From the NCBI GenBank assembly GCA_021805485.1, contig JAJZFF010000471.1:1-12906 (forward strand): DNA of 12,906 bases. Direction: 5' to 3'. The stretch is from Pseudomonadota bacterium. GTDB taxonomy: Bacteria; Pseudomonadota; Alphaproteobacteria; Acetobacterales; Acetobacteraceae. Shown piece after piece: positions 7,577-12,906 of this stretch. Every line of letters begins with the position of its first letter. Positions within the stretch are counted from its first letter, which is position 1. Under the pieces are notes generated by a model. That model was not told where the DNA came from. It saw nothing but the letters and a program-made list of their open reading frames with translations, and made no database searches. A program made the translations under genes and the position numbers.

Positions 7577-7704
7577 GCTTGTGCGTCGGGCACGGTCGCG
7601 CCATTGTCCGTCGCCCGCGAGGGCTGGAGCACGGTGCGACCGGGTGGACCCATCGGGTCGGGCGGCCGTGTTCCAGAAACATATGACTCTGGAGCAGCTT
7701 GCCG

Positions 7705-7741
7705 CCGATCTGCCCGAGCCGGAGCGGCTCAATCGGATCGG
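7705..7741 (+). promoter_or_regulatory. Imperfect 37-nt hairpin in the leader of the molybdoenzyme gene
   Basis: CCGATCTG (7705-7712) can pair with CGGATCGG (7734-7741) including one U-G pair. A 3x3 internal loop follows, then GAGCC (7716-7720) pairs with GGCTC (7726-7730) around a 5-nt GGAGC loop. The structure ends 33 nt before the ATG at 7775. The loop itself contains a GGAG sequence. Whether it acts as RNA (leader structure) or DNA (operator) cannot be told from sequence. Confidence 0.35.
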
Positions 7742-7774
7742 GGGTCGTTCCAGCATGGGAGCAGCGCTCGGACC

Positions 7775-10135
7775 ATGGATGCACGGTTTGACGAAACCGA
7801 TCTTTCCCTGACGAAGTTCGGCATCGGCCAGCCAGTGCCGCGCAAGGAGGACCCGACTCTCCTCCGCGGCGAGGGCCATTACACCGACGACCTGTCGTTG
7901 CCCGGCCAGGCCCACGCCGTGTTCCTCCGCAGCAGGGTGGCGCATGGCCGCATCGTCTCGCTCGATGTCGGCGCTGCACGGGCCATGCAAGGTGTGGTCG
8001 CCGTACTGACCGGTGCGGATCTCGCCGCCGCCGGCTTGCGCGCGCTGCCACCCGGGATGCAGGCGCCGTGGCCGAAGGGCGCGCCGATGCCGCCGCAGCC
8101 CCCGCTGGCCGTTGAGCGGGTCCGCTTTGTCGGCGAACCGGTCGTCTGCGTCATCGCGGAGACCGTCCAGCAGGCGCGCGACGCCGCCGAGGCGGTCGCG
8201 CTGGACATCGACCAGATCGATGCCGTCACGCTGGCGTCCGCCGCCGCGGCGCCGGGTGCACCGCTCCTGCACGAGGCTGCGCCGGGTAACATCGCCTATG
8301 AGTACCAGTATGGCGATCGCGACCGGATCGCCGCAGCCTTCTCCGCCGCCGCCCATGTCACCCGCCTGGCGCTGCGCAATACGCGCCTCGTGGTCAGTCC
8401 GATGGAGCCGCGGGCGGCGATCGGGGCCTACGATGCGGCCAGCGAACGCTATACGCTCCATGTCGGCTGCCAGGGCGTGTTCGGGCTTCGCAATGGGCTC
8501 AAGGATGCGCTCGGCGTGCCGACCGAGAAGGTCCATGTGCTGACCGGACAGGTCGGCGGCTCGTTCGGCATGAAGGCCGGCGTCTACCCGGAATATATCG
8601 CCCTCCTGCACGCGGCCCGGCACCTCGGCCGGCCGGTGAAGTGGCGCGACGACCGTTCCGACAGCTTCCTCTCCGACAGTCATGGCCGCGACCATGAAAT
8701 GGTCGTCGAACTGGCGCTGGCCGCGGACGGCAAGTTCCTCGCCGTCCGCGTCACCGGCTACGGCAATGTCGGCGCGTATCTGACCAACGCCGCGACGGTA
8801 CCGCCAAGCATCAATGCAGTGAAGAACATCATCGGGGTCTACGGCACCGATCTCGTCGAGGTGCAGACGCGTTGCGTCTACACCAACACGACGCCCGTTG
8901 GGCCTTATCGTGGCGCTGGCCGCCCCGAGGGCAATTATTACATGGAGCGCCTGGTGGAAACCGCGGCGCGCGAGATGGGGCTCGACCCGCTCGCGCTGCG
9001 CCGGCGCAACCTGGTCCGCCCGGAACAGATGCCCTATGCGACCCCGGCCGCGACCACCTATGACAGCGGCGAATTCCCGACCATTCTCGACAAGGCGCTG
9101 GCGGCGGCAGACTGGGATGGGTTCCCTGCCCGCCGTGCCGCCAGCCGCGCACGCGGGCTCCTGCGCGGGCGTGGCATCGGCCACTACCTGGAAGTCACCG
9201 CTCCGCCCTCCCGCGAAATGGGCGGACTGCGCTTCGAGGCGGACGGCACGGTGACGATCATCACCGGCACCCTCGACTACGGCCAGGGCCATGCTTCGCC
9301 CTTCGCCCAGGTGCTGGTGGAAAAGCTCGGCATTCCCTTCGCGCGGATCCGGCTCCTCCAGGGCGACAGCGACGAGCTGATCGCCGGCGGCGGCACCGGC
9401 GGGTCCAAATCCATCATGGCCAGCGGTGCGGCAATCGTGGAAGCCAGCGCGCTGGTCGTCGAGAAGGGCCGCAAGGCGGCGGCGCACGTGCTGGAAGCGG
9501 CCGAGACCGACATCGAGTTCGCCATCGACGGTTCGGGCGGGCACTTCCGCATCATCGGCACGGACCGGCGCATCACCGTGCTCGACCTCGCCGCCCAACT
9601 GCGCGGTGCGACGTTGCCAGAGGGCGTGCCGAACTCGCTCGACGTCCGGCACATTCACGAAGGCGCACCTTCGGCTTTTCCCAATGGCTGCCATGTCAGC
9701 GAGGTCGAGATCGACCCCGAAACCGGCAAGGTTGCCGTCGTCGCCTACACGATGGTCAATGATTTCGGAGTGCAGATCAATCCGCTGCTGGTCGCCGGTC
9801 AGGCCCATGGCGGCGTGCTGCAGGGCATCGGCCAGGCTCTCTTCGAGGAGGTGCGCTTCGACGAGAGCGGCCAGCCGATCACCGGGAGCTACATGGATTA
9901 CGCGCTCGCCCGCGCCACGGACGCGCCGCCTTTTCTCGTTTCCAGCCACCCGGTGCCAGCGAAGACCAATCTTCTGGGCGCAAAGGGTTGCGGCGAAGCC
10001 GGCTGCGCCGGCTCGCTACCCTCGGTGATGAACGCCGTCGTCGACGCTCTGGCCGAATTCGGGGTCCACCACCTCGACATGCCCGCCACGCCCGAGCGCG
10101 TCTGGCAGGCGATCCACGGCTCCGCTACGGCTTGA
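7775..10135 (+). CDS. Molybdopterin-binding large subunit, xanthine dehydrogenase/CoxL family (stand-alone)
   Basis: 786-aa catalytic subunit of a molybdenum hydroxylase (COG1529, CoxL/XdhB-like), which hydroxylates aromatic N-heterocycles, aldehydes or similar using water. N-terminal domain: FGIGQPVPRKEDPTLLRG (15-32) then HYTDDL, typical of the aldehyde oxidase a/b hammerhead; VRFVGEPVV at 116-124. Cofactor-domain motifs: GQVGGSFGMK (258-267), GPYRGAGRPEG (376-386), LDYGQGH, and KGCGEAGCAG, where Glu about 741 matches the family's catalytic glutamate. The position of the CO dehydrogenase S-bound cysteine (AYRCSFR in form I CoxL) is PYRGAGR here, so it is not a form I CO dehydrogenase. The ATG at 7775 gives the usual N-terminus, though its ribosome site is weak (GGGAG 13 nt upstream). 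No FAD or [2Fe-2S] subunit and no cofactor-insertion gene is in the window. The 3' end overlaps the convergent gene by 11 bp. Confidence 0.94.
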   Translation: MDARFDETDLSLTKFGIGQPVPRKEDPTLLRGEGHYTDDLSLPGQAHAVFLRSRVAHGRIVSLDVGAARAMQGVVAVLTGADLAAAGLRALPPGMQAPWPKGAPMPPQPPLAVERVRFVGEPVVCVIAETVQQARDAAEAVALDIDQIDAVTLASAAAAPGAPLLHEAAPGNIAYEYQYGDRDRIAAAFSAAAHVTRLALRNTRLVVSPMEPRAAIGAYDAASERYTLHVGCQGVFGLRNGLKDALGVPTEKVHVLTGQVGGSFGMKAGVYPEYIALLHAARHLGRPVKWRDDRSDSFLSDSHGRDHEMVVELALAADGKFLAVRVTGYGNVGAYLTNAATVPPSINAVKNIIGVYGTDLVEVQTRCVYTNTTPVGPYRGAGRPEGNYYMERLVETAAREMGLDPLALRRRNLVRPEQMPYATPAATTYDSGEFPTILDKALAAADWDGFPARRAASRARGLLRGRGIGHYLEVTAPPSREMGGLRFEADGTVTIITGTLDYGQGHASPFAQVLVEKLGIPFARIRLLQGDSDELIAGGGTGGSKSIMASGAAIVEASALVVEKGRKAAAHVLEAAETDIEFAIDGSGGHFRIIGTDRRITVLDLAAQLRGATLPEGVPNSLDVRHIHEGAPSAFPNGCHVSEVEIDPETGKVAVVAYTMVNDFGVQINPLLVAGQAHGGVLQGIGQALFEEVRFDESGQPITGSYMDYALARATDAPPFLVSSHPVPAKTNLLGAKGCGEAGCAGSLPSVMNAVVDALAEFGVHHLDMPATPERVWQAIHGSATA

Positions 10136-11357
10136 CCAACGCGCAGTGACCCTCGGCCAGCGGGCGAAACGCCTGCTCGGCCGGGATCGTCGACACCAGC
10201 TTGAACATGTCCCATTCCCCATGCGATTCGGCCGGCGTCTTGGTCTGCATGAGGTAGACCGGGTGCATGGTACGGCCGTCGGCGCGAATCACACCCTTGC
10301 CGAACAGCGGGTCCTCGGTCGGGATCACCTTCATCTCCGCCACCACGGCGCGGCCGTCCTCGGCAGCACCGAGCTGCTTAACCGCCTTCAGATAGTGCAG
10401 TACGCCGGCATAGACCCCCGCCTGCATGTCGTTGGGCATGATGTGGCGGGGATGGCGCGCGGCAAAGCGCTTCGCAAACGCGCGCGAGCCCTCGTCATGA
10501 TCCCAGTAGAACGGCATCACCGCCAGCACGCCTTGAGCGTTCGCCAGGCCGATCGGCTTGATCACATTGATATTGACGATCGGACCAGCAAACTGCATGC
10601 GCCCCGCCAGCCCGAATTCGCGCGCCTGCTTCAGCGCCGTCACGGTATCGTCGCCGGCGTTCGCCAGCCCCAGCACATCCGCCCCCGACGCCTGCGCCTC
10701 GACCAGGTAGGTCGAGAAGTCCGTGGTGCCAAGCGGATGGCGCACCGAGCCAACGACGGTGCCGCCTGCCGCTCGCACCGCCTCGGCCGTGCTGCTCTCC
10801 AGAGCGGTGCCGAAGGCGTAGTCGGCAACGAAGAAGAACCATCTCTTGCCGCCATGGGCGACGACCGCGCGGCCGAGCGCGTGACCAGCCTCCCAGGTAT
10901 CGTAGGTCCAATGGACCGTGTTGGGCGAGCATTTCTCCCCGGTGAGCGCCGCGGTGCCAGCGCCTGAACCGATGAAGACCTTGTTTTTCTGGCGCACCAG
11001 ATCAGCCACCGCCAGAGCGATCGAGGAGTTCGGCACATCGGCGACGACATCGACGCCATCCTGATCGAACCAGGCCCGCGCGATGGCCAGCCCGATATCC
11101 GGCTTGTTCTGGTGATCGCCGAAGACCACCTGCGCATTCACGCCATTCACCGGCCCGAAATCCTCGACCGCCATCTGCGCCGCAATCACAGAGCCCTGGC
11201 CCTGATAGTCGGCATAGACACCGGACAGATCATTCAGCACACCGATCTTGATCGGCTTCGTCTGAGCCATGCCGGCCGTGACGCCCGTCCAGCCAAGCAT
11301 CAGCGCATAAGCCGCCAAAGCGACCCCAGTGCGCCGCCGCAATCCCATCCGTTTCAT
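10125..11357 (-). CDS. Family-6 (Leu/Ile/Val type) ABC substrate-binding protein, orphan copy B
   Basis: 410-aa periplasmic binding protein (Peripla_BP_6, LivK-like). The frame is open 204 codons further upstream, but that stretch is antisense to the MarR gene. The ATG at 11357 is preceded by GGAGGGGG and gives a Sec-type signal (MKRMGLRRR, hydrophobic core 11-27, cleavage near AGMAQ). Mature part: PIKIGVLNDLSGVYADYQG, DHQNKPDIGLAIARAWFDQ (81-99), DVPNSSIALAVADL, ADYAFGTALE, ASGADVLGLANAG, GKGVIRADGR. These blocks match copy A at 6266-7492 along the whole length, so the two are paralogues, here in opposite orientation. The gene is divergent from the MarR regulator, which probably controls it (inference). 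The TAG stop lies inside the end of the molybdoenzyme gene. No permease or ATPase is nearby. The ligand is unknown; aromatic acids are a reasonable guess given the neighbours. Confidence 0.93.
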   Translation of the reverse strand: MKRMGLRRRTGVALAAYALMLGWTGVTAGMAQTKPIKIGVLNDLSGVYADYQGQGSVIAAQMAVEDFGPVNGVNAQVVFGDHQNKPDIGLAIARAWFDQDGVDVVADVPNSSIALAVADLVRQKNKVFIGSGAGTAALTGEKCSPNTVHWTYDTWEAGHALGRAVVAHGGKRWFFFVADYAFGTALESSTAEAVRAAGGTVVGSVRHPLGTTDFSTYLVEAQASGADVLGLANAGDDTVTALKQAREFGLAGRMQFAGPIVNINVIKPIGLANAQGVLAVMPFYWDHDEGSRAFAKRFAARHPRHIMPNDMQAGVYAGVLHYLKAVKQLGAAEDGRAVVAEMKVIPTEDPLFGKGVIRADGRTMHPVYLMQTKTPAESHGEWDMFKLVSTIPAEQAFRPLAEGHCALVKP

Positions 11358-11474
11358 CGCGCCCCCTCCATTGTTGTCGTTCCATCCTCGCAGCACGCTC
11401 CCGCGCCGCGCTTGCGCCATGGCCGACCTCACCTCTACAGTTGCGGCCGCCATGAACCCTTCATCCCACCGGCG
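11358..11474. promoter_or_regulatory. Divergent promoter/operator region between binding protein B and MarR
   Basis: 117 bp between divergent genes, the classic place for a MarR operator. The minus-strand GGAGGGGG ribosome site for binding protein B is at 11362-11369. Short perfect palindromes or inverted repeats present are GCGC-TT-GCGC (11408-11417), GCCATGGC (11416-11423) and GCGGCCGC (11443-11450). None is a long MarR-type palindrome (16-20 bp) and all could arise by chance in this GC-rich DNA. No confident -35/-10 hexamers were found in either direction. Confidence 0.45.
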
Positions 11475-11948
11475 ATGAGCGACGTGTCGGCTCCGCCCTG
11501 CACGGCGAGTGACGGTGGCGCGATCGACATCGGACCGCTGCCTCAGCTCGTCGGCTATGCGCTGCGCCGTGCGCAGCTTGCCGTCTTCCAGGACTTCTAC
11601 GCCACCTTCGCCGAATTCGATATCCGGCCGACGCAGTTCTCGGTGCTCATCGTGCTGCGCCACAATCCGGGACGACGCCAATCGCAGATCGCCGATGCTC
11701 TCGGCATCAAGCGCGCCAATTTCGTTGCCTTGTTCGATAGCCTGAGAACGCGCGGTCTCGCCGAGCGGCGCCCGGCACCGGACGACCGGCGGGCGCACGC
11801 GCTCTACCTGACCGATGCTGGCGCGGCATTGCTCGACGATCTCGCCGCGCCGCTGGCGCGTCACGAGGGCCGTTTCATCGCCCGGGTGGGCGAGGCCGAT
11901 ATGCATCGTCTCCTCACCCTGCTGCATCGCATCACCGCCGCCGATTGA
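11475..11948 (+). CDS. MarR-family transcriptional regulator
   Basis: 157-aa winged-helix repressor of the MarR family; such proteins are dimers that release DNA on binding small, often phenolic or aromatic, ligands or CoA thioesters. Evidence: an N-terminal dimerisation helix region (about 21-48, LPQLVGYALRRAQLAVFQDF), RPTQFSVLIVL (51-61), the helix-turn-helix QSQIADALGIKRANFVALFDSL (69-90), the wing with the family's DDRRAHALYLT (103-113), and C-terminal dimerisation helices. The frame is open far upstream, but that region is antisense to binding protein B; ATG at 11475 is the first start giving the standard length. Its ribosome site is weak, consistent with low expression. Likely targets are its own gene and the divergent binding-protein gene. 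The 3' end overlaps the thioesterase gene by 17 bp in convergent orientation. Confidence 0.93.
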   Translation: MSDVSAPPCTASDGGAIDIGPLPQLVGYALRRAQLAVFQDFYATFAEFDIRPTQFSVLIVLRHNPGRRQSQIADALGIKRANFVALFDSLRTRGLAERRPAPDDRRAHALYLTDAGAALLDDLAAPLARHEGRFIARVGEADMHRLLTLLHRITAAD

Positions 11949-12396
11949 GCGCGCGCGGGACATCGACACCGAAACGCTCCATCAATTCCTCGGGAATCGG
12001 CACCGGCTTGATCGCCGTCGCATGGGACGCCGCGCGGGCGACCCAGACCCGTGTTTCCGTGCACTCGACGCAGAGCGCGTGGTCCTTGAGCAGCCGATGC
12101 TCGACATCGAAGCTCGTTCGTCCAAAGCGGGTGACGCGGCTCTCGATCGTAACCTCGTCGCCATAGGCACAGGGCACCAGGAAGCGCGCCCGCGTATCGA
12201 CCATCGGAAAGCCGACGACGCCGTAATGCTCGAGCAGCTCGGGCTTCTTCATCCCGGACGCACGTGCGAAAAGTGCCGCCGTGGATGCATCGAAATAGGC
12301 GAAGAAACGTGGATAGAACACGATCCCTGCGGGATCGCAATCTCCCCACTCGACGCTGACGTGGCGTACATGGACGAGCATCGGCTGAACCTTCAT
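11932..12396 (-). CDS. Hotdog-fold acyl-CoA thioesterase (4-hydroxybenzoyl-CoA thioesterase/YbgC type)
   Basis: 154-aa cytoplasmic thioesterase of the 4HBT hotdog superfamily, which hydrolyses a CoA thioester to free acid and CoA. The N-terminal motif VEWGDCDPAGIVFYPRFFAY (15-34) is nearly the same as that of Pseudomonas 4-hydroxybenzoyl-CoA thioesterase; Asp21 aligns with the catalytic Asp17 of that enzyme, and GFPMV resembles its GTPIV segment. The long hotdog helix (about 30-50) and five-strand sheet are consistent with the length. This is the Pseudomonas (AC-type) catalytic design, not the Arthrobacter one. Its ATG overlaps the stop of the upstream thiolase as ATGA, implying translational coupling in one operon. 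The substrate could be an aromatic or a short branched acyl-CoA; the motif alone cannot choose. The last 17 bp overlap the convergent MarR gene. Confidence 0.93.
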   Translation of the reverse strand: MKVQPMLVHVRHVSVEWGDCDPAGIVFYPRFFAYFDASTAALFARASGMKKPELLEHYGVVGFPMVDTRARFLVPCAYGDEVTIESRVTRFGRTSFDVEHRLLKDHALCVECTETRVWVARAASHATAIKPVPIPEELMERFGVDVPRALNRRR

Positions 12397-12906
12397 CGCG
12401 GGAACTCCGGATTTTCCACCAGCAACGCGATCCCCTGACCGCCCCCGATGCAGGCCGAGGCGATGCCCCGCCGAAGCCCCGCACGGCGCAGTTCGCGCGC
12501 CAGCGTCACCGCCAGGCGCACCCCCGTAGCGCCGAGCGGATGGCCGATCGCGATGGCGCCGCCATTGACGTTGAGCCGCGCCTCGTCGAGGCCAAGCTCA
12601 CGGACGCAGGCAAGGACCTGGGCACCGAACGCCTCATTGATCTCGATCCGATCAATGTCGCCGAGCCCGAGCCCGGTGCGCGCGAGGAGCGCGCGGATGG
12701 CCGGCGCCGGTCCGATGCCCATGATCTCCGGGGCACAGCCGACGGCGACACCGGCAACGAGCCGGGCAAGGGCCGGGCCGGAATGCCGGCGCAGAAACGC
12801 GCCGGAGCACACCAGCGCCGCAGCGGCACCATCCACCACGGCGGACGAATTGCCGCCCGTCTGCACGCCACCGAACGCGGGGCGGATGCGCGCCAGCGCC
12901 TCGACC
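12393..12906 (-). CDS. Thiolase (acetyl-CoA C-acyltransferase type), C-terminal part, runs off right edge
   Basis: C-terminal 170 residues of a thiolase, which cleaves a 3-ketoacyl-CoA with CoA or makes acetoacetyl-CoA in reverse. The frame is open to the right edge, so the start and the N-terminal nucleophile cysteine are outside the window. Visible: GGNSSAVVDGAAAALV (CoA-loop region at the start of the fragment), EINEAFGAQVLA with the NEAF motif, the thiolase signature GGAIAIGHPLGATG with catalytic His (codon at 12540-12542), and the C-terminal active-site loop ACIGGGQG with catalytic Cys (codon at 12450-12452). All C-terminal catalytic residues are intact. It precedes and overlaps the thioesterase gene (ATGA), suggesting a beta-oxidation-like or aromatic-degradation operon that continues beyond the right edge. 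Confidence 0.95.
   Translation of the reverse strand, partial: VEALARIRPAFGGVQTGGNSSAVVDGAAAALVCSGAFLRRHSGPALARLVAGVAVGCAPEIMGIGPAPAIRALLARTGLGLGDIDRIEINEAFGAQVLACVRELGLDEARLNVNGGAIAIGHPLGATGVRLAVTLARELRRAGLRRGIASACIGGGQGIALLVENPEFPR

Larger units (their letters stand above)
7493..7774 (+). promoter_or_regulatory. 282-bp gap between binding protein A and the molybdoenzyme gene
   Basis: No convincing gene is present. The gap contains a short imperfect direct repeat (TGCnCTGGCATTC at 7518-7530 and 7534-7546, period 16), a perfect 10-bp hairpin (7551-7576), a second longer imperfect hairpin (7705-7741) and a 42-codon open frame (7683-7811) that overlaps the next gene. It most likely ends the upstream transcript and holds the promoter and leader of the molybdoenzyme gene. 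I found no clear -35/-10 pair. Confidence 0.5.

Noticed and set aside
6275..9949. 1224-codon open frame on the minus strand spanning binding protein A and the molybdoenzyme gene
   Set aside because: It lies antisense to two well-supported genes, crosses their intergenic gap, and its translation is rich in His, Arg and Gly with no recognisable domain. Long antisense frames are an expected by-product of strong third-position G/C bias.
7775..10135. Form I aerobic CO dehydrogenase (CoxL)
   Set aside because: The active-site loop is PYRGAGR and lacks the AYRCSFR cysteine needed for the Cu-S-Mo centre; CoxM and CoxS genes are also absent.
6266..11357. Composite mobile element bounded by inverted copies
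   Set aside because: The flanking inverted sequences are diverged paralogous genes, not identical terminal repeats; no transposase or target-site duplication is seen.
11358..11969. Upstream extension of binding protein B across the MarR gene
   Set aside because: It is antisense to a well-supported MarR gene, and the ATG at 11357 has a strong ribosome site and a signal peptide.

Overview
The window is a dense, GC-rich stretch of chromosome-like DNA from a Gram-negative bacterium. Short intergenic gaps, GTG/TTG starts, start/stop overlaps, strong third-position G/C bias and many Tat- or Sec-exported binding proteins fit an alphaproteobacterium. An Acetobacteraceae/Rhodospirillales-type soil or rhizosphere heterotroph is my best guess, but this is inference and not shown by any marker gene. 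I see no rRNA, tRNA, CRISPR array, insertion sequence or phage gene.

Left third (about 1-4431, all minus strand). This is an ABC importer operon of the dipeptide/oligopeptide (Dpp/Opp/nickel, SBP family 5) type. Reading along the minus strand, the order is a periplasmic binding protein, a second paralogous binding protein, a DppB-like permease, and the start of a DppC-like permease that runs off the left edge. The last three genes are almost contiguous or overlap. The ATPase genes are presumably beyond position 1.

Middle (4567-10135, plus strand). A small GtrA-like four-helix membrane protein overlaps by 4 bp with a 12-helix MFS exporter. An orphan Leu/Ile/Val-type (family 6) binding protein with a strong Shine-Dalgarno follows. 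After a 282-bp gap holding two hairpins comes a stand-alone molybdopterin-binding large subunit of the xanthine dehydrogenase/CO dehydrogenase family (CoxL/COG1529-like). Its FAD and [2Fe-2S] partner subunits are not in the window.

Right third (10125-12906). A second orphan family-6 binding protein, clearly paralogous to the first, lies on the minus strand and is convergent with the molybdoenzyme gene (11-bp overlap). It is divergent from a MarR-family regulator across a 117-bp intergenic region. The MarR gene is convergent (17-bp overlap) with a minus-strand pair: a thiolase (5' end outside the window) translationally coupled through ATGA to a 4-hydroxybenzoyl-CoA-thioesterase-type hotdog protein.

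Taken together this looks like a small-molecule scavenging and catabolism neighbourhood: solute capture (four binding proteins), hydroxylation of an aromatic or N-heterocyclic compound by a molybdenum hydroxylase, and CoA-thioester processing (thiolase, thioesterase), with a MarR sensor as the only regulator seen. The functional link among these parts is inference from proximity. The individual family assignments are well supported by motifs.
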